A stretch of 14,988 nucleotides of DNA, from NCBI GenBank assembly GCA_004297235.1, contig SCUR01000079.1, positions 1 to 14,988 of the forward strand, given 5' to 3'. Below, in pieces: positions 1 to 7,248 of the stretch; position 1 is the first letter of the stretch; the number at the start of each line of letters is the position of its first letter. Source of the stretch: Candidatus Manganitrophaceae bacterium. GTDB lineage: Bacteria > Nitrospirota > Nitrospiria > SBBL01 > Manganitrophaceae. A model generated the notes under the pieces. The model was not told the DNA's origin. It made no database searches and saw nothing but the letters and a program-made list of their open reading frames with translations. The translations under genes were made by a program, and so were the position numbers.

Positions 1-1382
1 GCGCGCGCTTCACCTCCTTCTTTCACCCAGACTGTTTTGATGTTGACGAATTCCCGGATTCCAAATTCGCTCAGCTCCCTTCCATAGCCCGACTGCTTCA
101 CCCCGCCGAACGGAAGACGCGGGTCCGAGGCGACCATCGCATTGACAAAAACCATCCCCGCCTCCAGCTCGTTGATGAAGCGGGCCCGCTCGGCGGCATC
201 GTTCGTCCAGACGCTGCTGCCGAGACCGAAAATCGTGTCGTTCGCCACGCGGATCGCCTCGTCCACATTCGCCACCCGGAAAATGGAAGCGACCGGTCCA
301 AAGAGCTCTTCGTGATAGGCGGGCGATCCTCTCGGAATATCGGTCAGAACGGTCGGGGCGTAATAAAATCCGGGGCGATCAAGGCGCCGGCCCCCGGTGA
401 GAAGCCTCGCCCCCCTTGCCGTGGTCGCTCTTACTTGTTCCTCTAGTTTTACGATTTGATTGGCGGTGGCCAGGGGCCCGAGATCGGTTTTCTCATCCAT
501 CGGCTCTCCGATCTGAAGTCGCTCCATCGCCTCGGTGAAACGGCGTTCAAAGGTCTCGGCGATCGGTTCCGCCACGATGAACCGTTTGGCCGCGATGCAC
601 GATTGCCCGTTATTGATCGTCCGCGCTTGGACCGCCGTCTTGATCGCATCGTCCAGATGAGCGCTCGGCATGATGATGAAGGGGTCGCTTCCCCCCAGCT
701 CGAGGACGCTCTTCTTGATCCGCTGGCCCGCCTCGCTTCCGATCGCCCGCCCGGCCCCGACGCTCCCGGTGAGGGTCGCGGCGCGAACGGCGGGATCGTC
801 GATCACACGGGAGACCTGATCGGAGCCGATCAGGAGCGTTTGAAAGACCCCCTCCGGAAATCCGGCGCGCTTGAAAATCTCCTCAATCGCGAGGGCGCAC
901 TGGGGAACGTTCGAGGCATGCTTCAACAGGGTGACGTTCCCGGCCATCAAGGCCGGCGCGGCAAAGCGGAAGACCTGCCAGAACGGAAAGTTCCAGGGCA
1001 TGACGGCCAGAATGGGGCCGAGCGGCTGGAATCGAATGTAGCTCCAGGTGGCGTCGGTCTTCACTTCGATGTCGGCCAGGAAACGCTCGCCGTTCTCGAC
1101 ATAATAACGACAAGCCCGCGCGCATTTGACCGCCTCGGCCTCCGCGGCCTTGAACGGTTTTCCCATTTCCAGGGTCATCAGACGTCCGAATTTCTCCCGT
1201 TCCGTTTCTAAAATATGGGCCGCTTGAAACAACCATGAGGCCCGATCGGAGGGGGGAACCCGCCGGTAGGATTGGAACGTTTTCTCCGCGCGCTGAATTT
1301 TCTCCCCGATCTGACGATCGGTCAAAGGGGGGAATGTTTTGATCGTTTCCCCGGTGGCAGGGTTGACGGTTGCGATCGCCAT
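1..1382 (-). CDS. NAD(P)-dependent aldehyde dehydrogenase, succinate-semialdehyde dehydrogenase type (3' end cut by window)
   Basis: The ALDH superfamily oxidises an aldehyde to its acid with NAD(P)+ through a cysteine thioester. The frame is open from ATG at 1382 to the window edge, about 460 residues. As GabD-like ALDHs run about 450-460 residues and the last codons read KTVWVKEGGEAR, only a few residues or just the stop lie outside. Visible signatures are PWNFPFWQ (nucleotide-binding region), the general-base Glu228 in LELGGSDPF, and the nucleophile Cys262 in NNGQSCIAAKR, 34 residues apart as in the family. The FGGVKQSGYGRE stretch near the end is typical of SSADH-like enzymes. The start follows GAGGAGG by 9 nt. 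Substrate is inferred: succinate semialdehyde is likely, but other short aldehydes cannot be excluded. The gene stands alone and is divergent from the next gene. Confidence 0.93.
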   Translation of the reverse strand, partial: MAIATVNPATGETIKTFPPLTDRQIGEKIQRAEKTFQSYRRVPPSDRASWLFQAAHILETEREKFGRLMTLEMGKPFKAAEAEAVKCARACRYYVENGERFLADIEVKTDATWSYIRFQPLGPILAVMPWNFPFWQVFRFAAPALMAGNVTLLKHASNVPQCALAIEEIFKRAGFPEGVFQTLLIGSDQVSRVIDDPAVRAATLTGSVGAGRAIGSEAGQRIKKSVLELGGSDPFIIMPSAHLDDAIKTAVQARTINNGQSCIAAKRFIVAEPIAETFERRFTEAMERLQIGEPMDEKTDLGPLATANQIVKLEEQVRATTARGARLLTGGRRLDRPGFYYAPTVLTDIPRGSPAYHEELFGPVASIFRVANVDEAIRVANDTIFGLGSSVWTNDAAERARFINELEAGMVFVNAMVASDPRLPFGGVKQSGYGRELSEFGIREFVNIKTVWVKEGGEAR

Positions 1383-1455
1383 GGATGAGAGCCTCCTCAA
1401 TGCTTCGGACCGATGAAAGGGATTCTAAGATGAAGCGGGAAGGGTTTTCTTTTTT

Positions 1456-1484
1456 ATTCTATCCGGGGAAGGGAAGCCAAACAA
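1456..1484 (-). promoter_or_regulatory. Candidate sigma70-type promoter for the aldehyde dehydrogenase
   Basis: On the minus strand, TTGTTT (1484-1479) is followed after 17 nt by TAGAAT (1461-1456). The -10 matches the consensus at 5 of 6 positions and the -35 at 3 of 6. Transcription would start near 1449 and give a leader of about 65 nt before the ATG at 1382. This rests on pattern only. Confidence 0.35.
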
Positions 1485-1590
1485 TGCTCTGAAAGGGTGA
1501 TGGCCACCTGGGTGATCGGCGGAGGCGAATGCCGTTCGCGGGGAAAGAAAAGAGGAAGGATTCACAAAAAAAAGCTTTTTATATTCAGTA

Positions 1591-1616
1591 AACAACCCCC
1601 CTTTTGTGGGGTTGTT
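1591..1616. promoter_or_regulatory. Palindromic element, copy 1 (ACCCC...GGGGT type)
   Basis: A perfect 9-bp inverted repeat: AACAACCCC (1591-1599) and GGGGTTGTT (1608-1616) around an 8-nt loop. The right part, CCCCTTTTGTGGGGTTGTTC, recurs with 3 differences in 23 positions upstream of ftsH. It lies about 70 nt before the ATG at 1684. A short T-poor tail argues against a plain terminator. It may be an operator or an RNA hairpin shared by two plus-strand units. The rest of 1383-1683 holds an A/T-rich run around 1566-1585 and no gene. Confidence 0.5.
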
Positions 1617-1683
1617 CTCCTGCGATGCAGCGACGATAATGAAGCTATCACGAGGCATATTCCACATTATCCGGGAGAGGGCG

Positions 1684-2217
1684 ATGAAACGGAGGGGCCA
1701 ACAAGGGATCTTAGCGCTTGTATCGATTCTATTTGCGATCGGCATTACCTCCGCTGCGACGGAGATGTTATCGGGGGCGGCGGTTCAAGCCGATCCGGAG
1801 AGTGTCAAAACGATTATAGCCGCCTTTGACCGGGCGGAGGAGGCGCTGCATACTGAAAATCTTCCGGCAATGATGGCCGTCTATTCCAAGGGCTATCAGA
1901 ACCGGGGCCTTCGGAAGGAAGAGACTTCCCGGATTTGGCAGGATCTCTTCACGCGATACGACCGTCTTTCTTCGCGGCATGTCTTTTCAAAAATCGTGGT
2001 CGACCGGGAAAAGAAAACCGCGCATGTCACCTGCACCGGCGCCCTTTTCGGAACCTCGGTCTTCAACAAGGAGAGGCCGGAGCCGGTCCGAATCGACTTT
2101 TGGTTTGAAGCGGTCCATCACCTGGTCTTCGAAGAGGGTGCTTGGAAGATCGTCGGCCACGACCCGGGCGCGGGGGAAGAAGGTCCGCTCGGATCGGCCC
2201 TCCATCTGTTGTTTTAG
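1684..2217 (+). CDS. Exported NTF2/SnoaL-like protein of unknown function
   Basis: This 177-residue protein begins MKRRGQQG, followed by a hydrophobic stretch (about residues 9-22) and a signal-peptidase-like AVQA-DPES site near residue 37, so it is probably periplasmic. The mature part shows the NTF2/DUF4440-like pattern. An N-terminal helix with AFDRAEEALHTENLPAMM precedes YSKGYQNRG, then alternating beta strands end in the family-typical GAWKIVGHDPG. Such domains bind small ligands or act as partner modules; no catalytic residues can be assigned. ATG 1684 was chosen because GGGAGAGG lies just upstream and the signal peptide starts there; an in-frame ATG at 1606 would add 26 unlikely residues. 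The diguanylate cyclase gene follows closely, so the two may be co-transcribed. Confidence 0.7.
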   Translation: MKRRGQQGILALVSILFAIGITSAATEMLSGAAVQADPESVKTIIAAFDRAEEALHTENLPAMMAVYSKGYQNRGLRKEETSRIWQDLFTRYDRLSSRHVFSKIVVDREKKTAHVTCTGALFGTSVFNKERPEPVRIDFWFEAVHHLVFEEGAWKIVGHDPGAGEEGPLGSALHLLF

Positions 2218-2307
2218 CGGAGAGGCGAGGTGACTCAGTTTTCTTTTGAGCGGATGCGCGGCGGGGGGCGTGTCGTCGAGGGAACCGATGGGGCCAGAGA
2301 AGGCAGG

Positions 2308-3669
2308 ATGACGGAAAATGATCCGACAAAAGAGGAGCTCCTCAGAGAAGTTGAACGGCTTCGAACGCGTTTAACGGAGTTGGAGCGGGTTGGAGCGGGG
2401 CGCAGCCGAGAAGAAGAGGAAAGAAAGATCCTCTCCGGCGTGGTCGAGCAGACCGACGACTCTGTGGTCATTACCAACCGCGCGGGGGTGATCGAATATG
2501 TCAATTCGGCCTTCGAGAGGCGGACCGGTTTCAGCCGGGAGGAAGCGCTCGGCCGGAATCCGCGGATCGTGAAGTCGGGAAAACAAGAAGCGGGCTTCTA
2601 TGAGCAGCTCTGGAAAACAATCAGTGCGGGCGAGGTGTTCCGAGGCGTCCTGATCAATCAAAGGAAAGACGGCTCGCTTTATTACGAAGAGAAAACGATC
2701 ACGCCGCTCAAAAATGAAGCCGGCGTCATTACCCACTATGTTTCGACCGGAAAAGACATTACGTCGCGGATGGAAGCGGAGGAGGAGCGGAAACGGCTCG
2801 TCGAGATCTTGGAAGCGACCACCGATCTGGTCGCCATTGCCGACGTCGACGGGAAAATGGTCTACATCAACGGGGCCGGGCGGAAGATCTTCGGCATCGG
2901 ACCGGGGGACGACTTCGCGAAGAGGAACCTGCGGGAGGTCACCCCGGAATGGGCGAGGGTGCTTATCTGGGGAGAGGGAATTCCGTCGGCGATCCGTAAC
3001 GGCTCATGGAGTGGGGAGACGGCGTTTATCGATTCTCTCGGACAAGAGCTCCCCGTTTCGCAGGTGATCCTGGCCCATCGATCTCAGACGGGAGAGGTCG
3101 CGTTTCTCTCGACCATCGCTCGGGATATCAGCTATCGCAAAGCCCAATTGGCCGGTCTGGAATATCTGGCGATGCACGACCCGTTGACCGATCTGCCCAA
3201 CCGGACCCTTTTTTTCGATCGCCTCAATTACACCCTCCTGGCAGCGCAGCGCGTCAAAGAATCGTTCGGATTGCTCATCGTCGATGTCGACCGGTTCAAG
3301 GAGATCAACGACGCCTTGGGCCATCACATCGGAGATATGATCCTTCAAGAGGTCGGTTTGCGGCTGCGGGAAGCGCTCAGGGAGTCGGACACCGTCGCGC
3401 GGATCGGGGGGGATGAGTTCGCCATCATCCTGCCCGGTGTCAAACTCGAAGGGGTGCTCTCCGCCGTCCGAAAGATTTTGAAGAAATTTGAATCCCCCTT
3501 CAATCCTGAAAAGCATTCGCTTGCCGTCTCTGCGAGCGTCGGAATCGCTCTTTTTCCGGAGCAGGGTCAGCAACCGGAACGCCTCATGCGGTTCGCCGAT
3601 CAGGCGATGTATCAAGCAAAAAAAGCCCGCAGCGGCTATCACGTCTATCAGCCGGGAAAAGAACCCTAA
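2308..3669 (+). CDS. PAS-PAS-GGDEF diguanylate cyclase
   Basis: This 453-residue protein makes cyclic di-GMP from two GTP. A short coiled coil (about residues 8-27) precedes PAS domain 1 (about 40-160, with VVITNRAGVIEYVNSAFERRTG and a PAC tail ending GKDITSRMEAEEERKR). PAS domain 2 follows (about 163-290, LVAIADVDGKMVYINGAG), then the linker LEYLAMHDPLTDLPNR typical of GGDEF proteins. The active-site motif is intact at 367-371 (GGDEF), and RESD at 358-361 is an RxxD inhibitory site exactly five residues before it, so product inhibition is expected. There is no membrane segment, so sensing is cytoplasmic, possibly of redox state or a small ligand. ATG 2308 gives a natural N-terminus; GTG 2230, preceded by GGAGAGG, is an in-frame alternative adding 26 residues. 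No EAL domain is present. Confidence 0.93.
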   Translation: MTENDPTKEELLREVERLRTRLTELERVGAGRSREEEERKILSGVVEQTDDSVVITNRAGVIEYVNSAFERRTGFSREEALGRNPRIVKSGKQEAGFYEQLWKTISAGEVFRGVLINQRKDGSLYYEEKTITPLKNEAGVITHYVSTGKDITSRMEAEEERKRLVEILEATTDLVAIADVDGKMVYINGAGRKIFGIGPGDDFAKRNLREVTPEWARVLIWGEGIPSAIRNGSWSGETAFIDSLGQELPVSQVILAHRSQTGEVAFLSTIARDISYRKAQLAGLEYLAMHDPLTDLPNRTLFFDRLNYTLLAAQRVKESFGLLIVDVDRFKEINDALGHHIGDMILQEVGLRLREALRESDTVARIGGDEFAIILPGVKLEGVLSAVRKILKKFESPFNPEKHSLAVSASVGIALFPEQGQQPERLMRFADQAMYQAKKARSGYHVYQPGKEP

Positions 3670-3805
3670 TGATTGAGAGCGATTCTATTCGCCGCGTTCC
3701 CTCTTTGAGAGATGCGAGGAGCGCTTTGAGGGGGAGCGTGTTCTAGATATTGGACCGCTTCGCCCATCCGCGCCGGGCCGCGGCAATCCGGTCTCATCTT
3801 CTCAA

Positions 3806-3837
3806 TTAAAGGGTCGTCTTGTTTTAAAGGGTCGTCT
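3806..3837. repeat. Two-copy 14-bp direct repeat, period 18
   Basis: TTAAAGGGTCGTCT occurs identically at 3806-3819 and 3824-3837. The 18-bp period would preserve a reading frame. It could be a local duplication or a pair of binding sites on one face of the helix upstream of the ftsH operon; 18 bp is not an exact multiple of the helical turn, so the latter is weak. Confidence 0.6.
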
Positions 3838-3919
3838 GTTTCCCCGAAAAGCTCAAGCAAAACTTCAAGATTTGAGGAGCGTTCCGGATCTTTCCGGGTC
3901 CGACGGGAGGGCTACAAAC

Positions 3920-3935
3920 ACCCCTTTCGTGGGGT
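3920..3935. promoter_or_regulatory. Palindromic element, copy 2, upstream of ftsH
   Basis: ACCCC (3920-3924) and GGGGT (3931-3935) flank TTTCGT. Extending to 3943, the sequence matches 20 of 23 positions of the copy at 1595-1617 and its flank. It sits about 90 nt before the ftsH start. Because two separate plus-strand units carry it in their upstream regions, a shared regulator or RNA element is plausible. I recognise no known heat-shock signature (no CIRCE half-sites, no clear sigma32 pair). Confidence 0.45.
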
Positions 3936-4026
3936 TGCTCGCCGATCCGATTTGAATCAGTATGTAAAAGGGAGCCACAAACAAGAAAAAGGATTCAAAC
4001 CGAGATCCGAAGAAAGGCTCGATTTG

Positions 4027-5910
4027 ATGGAAAATAAGCAACAGACCTTTTCATTCTGGTATCTCATCGTCACCCTGGTCATTCTGCTGGCGACGGAGCA
4101 TTTTCTGTTCGCCCCGCACGCTGAAAACCTTTCCTACAGCGAGTTTAAGGTTCTCCTGAAGGCGGGAAAGATCTCCGATCTGACCCTGGGGGAGCGTGAA
4201 ATTTCCGGACAGCTTCAGACCACCGGCCTGGAAGGGCTCCTTTCGGAAGAGAAGGTCCAAGCGCTGGAGAAGCTGAAAGGGGAGGCGCACCGCTTTCTCA
4301 CAACCCGGGTCGAAGACCCCGCTTTGGTCGAAGAATTGGAGCGCGCCCAGGTCCGTTACGCCGGAAAAAATGAGACCCCTTGGGTGACGACCCTCCTTTC
4401 ATGGATTCTTCCGGCGCTGATCTTCTTCGGCCTCTGGACTTTTTTCATCAAGCGGATGGGAACGGCGAGCGGGGTGATGGAGATCGGTAAAAGCAAGGCG
4501 AAGGTCTACATGGAGAAGGAGACGAAGGTGACCTTCGAAGATGTCGCCGGGATCGACGAAGCGAAAGGGGAGCTGATGGAGGTGGTCGAATTTCTCAGAA
4601 ATCCCGAGAAGTATCGCCGGCTCGGGGGAAAGATCCCGAAAGGGGTTTTGATTGTCGGCGCCCCCGGCACCGGGAAGACGTTGCTGGCCAAAGCGGTCGC
4701 CGGCGAGGCGAAGGTTCCCTTTTTTACCATCAGCGGGTCGGAGTTCGTCGAGATGTTCGTGGGAGTGGGCGCCGCTCGGGTGCGCGATCTTTTCGCCCAG
4801 GCGCAGGAGAAGGCCCCCTGCATCATCTTCATCGACGAGCTCGACGCCTTGGGCAAAGCGCGCGGGATCAGCCCGATGATCAGCCATGAAGAGCGGGAGC
4901 AGACCCTCAATCAGCTTTTGGTGGAAATGGACGGATTCGACACGGCGAAAGGGGTGATCATCATGGCGGCGACGAACCGGCCGGAGATTTTGGATCCGGC
5001 GCTGCTGCGCCCGGGGCGGTTCGACCGCCATGTCGCGCTCGATCGGCCCGATCTCAACGGCCGGGAGAAGATCCTTCAGGTGCACGCCAAGCAGATCACG
5101 CTCGCGCCGCAAGTCGATCTGCGCGCGATCGCCGCGAAAGTCCCCGGGTTCGTCGGGGCCGATCTGGCGAATCTGACCAATGAGGCGGCCCTCCTGGCGG
5201 CGAGGAAGGGAAAAGAATCGGTCGAAATGTCCGACTTCGACGAAGCGATCGAGCGGATCGTCGCCGGACTGGAGAAAAAAAATCGGGTGATGAATCCGAA
5301 GGAGAAGGAGACGGTCGCCTATCATGAGGCCGGTCATGCCTTGGCGGCCGAATTCCGTCCCTATGCCGATCGGGTCTCGAAGATCTCGATCATCCCCCGC
5401 GGGATCGCCGCCCTCGGCTACACCCAGCAGCAGCCGACGGAAGATCGGTATCTCCTCAAAAAAGCCGAGCTGCTCGACCGGCTCGATGTTCTGCTGGGGG
5501 GACGCGTGGCGGAGGAGATCCGTTTCGGAGATGTTTCGACCGGCGCGCAAGATGACCTGCAGAGGGCGACCGATCTGGCCCGCCACATGGTGACCCGGTT
5601 CGGGATGAGCGAGCGTCTCGGCCTCGCCGCCTTCGAGAGATCGAATGAGGGCGCGTTCCTCTATCAGCCGGCCGCTTCGGAGGGGAGGGAGTACAGCGAG
5701 CGGACCGCTCAGGCGATCGACGAAGAGATCGCCCGGTTTTTGGAGGAGGCCCACATGCGGGTGAAGGAGACCCTGACGGCCCAGCGCGGGACGCTTGAAG
5801 CGCTGGCGGCGCTCCTTCTCGAAAAGGAGGTCATCGATCGACCGGCGCTGGAGCAGGCGCTGAAGATCGGGGCCGGGGAAAAAGAAAGCGCGGAAGCCAA
5901 GGTGGCCTAG
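4027..5910 (+). CDS. ftsH: FtsH-type ATP-dependent zinc metalloprotease
   Basis: FtsH is a hexameric inner-membrane AAA+ protease that extracts and degrades misfolded membrane proteins and regulators. This 627-residue copy has the standard order. A first membrane segment (about 9-28) and a periplasmic domain (about 30-117) precede a second membrane segment (about 119-141). The AAA+ module has Walker A GAPGTGKT (211-218), pore loop FVGVGA, Walker B IIFIDELD with D270/E271, and second region of homology ATNRPEILDPALLRPGRFDR. The M41 protease has HEAGH at 433-437 and a third zinc ligand at about D510 (GAQDDLQRAT). The loop after Walker B reads ARGISPMISHEEREQT instead of the usual glycine-rich GGGHDEREQT. 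ATG 4027 was chosen because the protein starts like other FtsHs there and GAAAGG lies 9 nt upstream. It heads a five-gene operon; housekeeping copies usually sit beside tilS/hpt, so this may be an accessory, stress-linked FtsH. Confidence 0.96.
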   Translation: MENKQQTFSFWYLIVTLVILLATEHFLFAPHAENLSYSEFKVLLKAGKISDLTLGEREISGQLQTTGLEGLLSEEKVQALEKLKGEAHRFLTTRVEDPALVEELERAQVRYAGKNETPWVTTLLSWILPALIFFGLWTFFIKRMGTASGVMEIGKSKAKVYMEKETKVTFEDVAGIDEAKGELMEVVEFLRNPEKYRRLGGKIPKGVLIVGAPGTGKTLLAKAVAGEAKVPFFTISGSEFVEMFVGVGAARVRDLFAQAQEKAPCIIFIDELDALGKARGISPMISHEEREQTLNQLLVEMDGFDTAKGVIIMAATNRPEILDPALLRPGRFDRHVALDRPDLNGREKILQVHAKQITLAPQVDLRAIAAKVPGFVGADLANLTNEAALLAARKGKESVEMSDFDEAIERIVAGLEKKNRVMNPKEKETVAYHEAGHALAAEFRPYADRVSKISIIPRGIAALGYTQQQPTEDRYLLKKAELLDRLDVLLGGRVAEEIRFGDVSTGAQDDLQRATDLARHMVTRFGMSERLGLAAFERSNEGAFLYQPAASEGREYSERTAQAIDEEIARFLEEAHMRVKETLTAQRGTLEALAALLLEKEVIDRPALEQALKIGAGEKESAEAKVA

Positions 5911-5924
5911 CGCAGGAGGTCCAG

Positions 5925-6095
5925 ATGCCGCTCTATGAATACAAATGTTACAACTGCGAGAAGATCTTCATCGTGGCCATGACCCTTTCGGAAAGACAAC
6001 GGGGCGCGACGGTCCAATGTCCCGGTTGCGACAGCAAAGATGTGAGGCAATTGATCAGTCCGTTTATCGCAAAGACCGCCAGCAAGACGGCATAA
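5925..6095 (+). CDS. Small FmdB-type zinc-ribbon protein
   Basis: This 56-residue gene lies 14 nt after ftsH with AGGAGG placed just before its ATG. The protein begins MPLYEYKCYNCEKIF, the hallmark of the FmdB/CxxC_CxxC_SSSS putative regulatory family. It has CxxC pairs at C8/C11 and C32/C35 (CPGC), which should bind one zinc ion. The usual serine-rich tail is absent; the C-terminus is KTASKTA. Members are thought to be regulators, but none is well understood mechanistically. Its position suggests translation coupled to ftsH and perhaps control or partnering of the protease or the downstream stress proteins. Short length makes it easy to miss in automatic annotation. Confidence 0.85.
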   Translation: MPLYEYKCYNCEKIFIVAMTLSERQRGATVQCPGCDSKDVRQLISPFIAKTASKTA

Positions 6096-6165
6096 AGGGG
6101 GCGCCGGTGATTCATTCTCAAGAAATTCAGATGAACCGAAACGTCGTTGTCGAAAGGAGGAGATC

Positions 6166-6618
6166 ATGTTGATCCGTGATTTCTGTACGAAGAACGTCGT
6201 AACCGCTTCGGAGGAGGAGACCCTCTTCGATGCGGCAAAAAAAATGTGGGAAGGCGATGTCGGCACGGTCGTCATCATCGATGAAGAGCGGGTCCCGATA
6301 GGGATCATCACCGACCGGGATGTGGCGATGAAAGGGGTCGCCCTCGACGATCCGACCTGGGCCCCCCTCAAAGAGACGATGGCCCACGACATTATCGTAT
6401 TGCATCAAGACCGGGATCTTTCCGAAGCGATCCAAATCATGTCGGAGCAGGGGATTCGAAGAATCCCGATCGTCGACGACGACGGGAAGCTGGCCGGCAT
6501 CCTCTCTCTCGATGACGTCATGATGGTCTTCGGACAGGGACTCTCGCAACTCGCCGGCACCGTCGCTTACGGCCTCTGCGCCCCCCCCGGGAAGAAAACC
6601 GGGGCGGGAAAGAGGTGA
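6166..6618 (+). CDS. Tandem CBS-domain protein
   Basis: This 150-residue protein is almost entirely a CBS pair (Bateman module). CBS1 spans about residues 7-60 (VVTASEEETLFDAAKKM, then PIGIITDRDVA) and CBS2 about 70-127 (IIVLHQDRDLSEAIQIMSEQ, then GILSLDDVM). Such modules bind adenine nucleotides such as AMP, ATP or NAD and report cell energy state; stand-alone pairs are common in stress and low-oxygen regulons. The C-terminal tail (PPGKKTGAGKR) is basic and probably flexible. An excellent AAAGGAGG precedes ATG 6166. It is the third gene of the ftsH operon, 70 nt after the zinc-ribbon gene. The actual ligand and partner cannot be read from sequence. Confidence 0.92.
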   Translation: MLIRDFCTKNVVTASEEETLFDAAKKMWEGDVGTVVIIDEERVPIGIITDRDVAMKGVALDDPTWAPLKETMAHDIIVLHQDRDLSEAIQIMSEQGIRRIPIVDDDGKLAGILSLDDVMMVFGQGLSQLAGTVAYGLCAPPGKKTGAGKR

Positions 6619-6667
6619 AGCGCGGCGGAGGGCTTCGGATGAAAGAATCGATCAACGGGAGGGGACG

Positions 6668-7213
6668 ATGAATCTTCCACTGCAAATGAATGTCAGGAAC
6701 ATGTCGCTTTCGGAAGGGGCCAAAGAGGAGATCCGGGAAAAAGCATCCCGTCTTGAACGCTACTACGATCAGATCGTGAAATGCCGGGTGACCGTCGACG
6801 CCCCGCATCGGCATCAGCGAAAGGGCCATCTGTTCGAGGTTCGGATCGATCTCACCGTGCCGGGGACGGAGCTGGCGGTGAGACGGTCTTCCAATGAAGA
6901 TCTCTATGTTGCAATTCGGGACGCTTTTGACGCGGCGCGCCGCCGGTTGGAAGACTTTTCTCGGCGACAGCGGGGTGAAACCAAGACGCACGAGCCGGCT
7001 CCTCACGGACGGGTGATCAAACTCTATCCGGAGGAGGACTACGGATTTTTAGAGACGTCCGATGGGCGCGAAGTCTATTTCCACCGGAACAGCGTCCTCA
7101 ACGGGGCCTTTGAGCTGCTCGATGTCGGCGCGGAGGTCCGTTTCGTCGAAGAACAGGGATATCAGGGACCTCAAGCCAGCACCGTGGCCCTGAACGGGAA
7201 GCGTTTCGCCTGA
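6668..7213 (+). CDS. HPF/RaiA ribosome hibernation factor fused to a cold-shock domain
   Basis: This 181-residue fusion has an N-terminal HPF/RaiA (S30AE) domain, about residues 1-102, with MNVRNMSLSEGAKEEIREKA, ERYYDQIVKCRVTVDAP and DLYVAIRDAFDAARRRLEDF. A short charged linker leads to a C-terminal cold-shock (OB) domain, about 114-180, with GRVIKLYPEEDYGFLE (RNP1-like) and VYFHRNSV (RNP2-like). HPF binds the decoding centre of idle 30S subunits and blocks initiation. In long HPF the C-terminal domain dimerises 70S into 100S particles; here an RNA-binding fold replaces it, so the protein may tether mRNA or rRNA instead. That functional reading is inference; the architecture is known in other bacteria. 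GGGAGGGG precedes the ATG. The gene lies between the CBS gene and the BCAM0308-family gene. Confidence 0.93.
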   Translation: MNLPLQMNVRNMSLSEGAKEEIREKASRLERYYDQIVKCRVTVDAPHRHQRKGHLFEVRIDLTVPGTELAVRRSSNEDLYVAIRDAFDAARRRLEDFSRRQRGETKTHEPAPHGRVIKLYPEEDYGFLETSDGREVYFHRNSVLNGAFELLDVGAEVRFVEEQGYQGPQASTVALNGKRFA

Positions 7214-7248
7214 CAAACGATCTTTTCTTGACACAAGGAGGAGGAGCC

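Larger units (their letters stand above)
3670..4026. other. Intergenic stretch between the diguanylate cyclase and ftsH
   Basis: These 357 nt contain no gene I can identify. They hold the 14-bp direct repeat at 3806-3837 and the palindromic element at 3920-3935. A 64-codon minus-strand frame (3860-3666, TTG start) has ordinary-looking composition and an internal DDPL.. duplication, but lacks a ribosome binding site and matches no family I know. It could be a decayed gene end. The plus-strand frame from 3952 into ftsH starts at TTG and encodes a lysine-rich, non-family extension. Confidence 0.5.

Noticed and set aside
456..1211. Long plus-strand frame (251 codons) inside the aldehyde dehydrogenase
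   Set aside because: It is antisense to a clear ALDH with intact catalytic Cys and Glu; its product is arginine/aspartate/glycine-rich with no family pattern.
1566..1585. A-run/T-run around AAGCTT as a terminator
   Set aside because: The stem would be only A-T pairs around one GC dinucleotide, and no gene ends beside it.
3952..4026. TTG-initiated N-terminal extension of FtsH
   Set aside because: The 25 extra residues are not FtsH-like, and a better ATG with a ribosome site follows at 4027.
4399..5754. Minus-strand frame of 451 codons
   Set aside because: It is the antisense shadow of ftsH, produced by high third-position GC.
7228..7248. TTG start for the BCAM0308-family protein
   Set aside because: It would encode the ribosome binding site itself (TQGGGA); ATG 7249 follows that site at proper distance.
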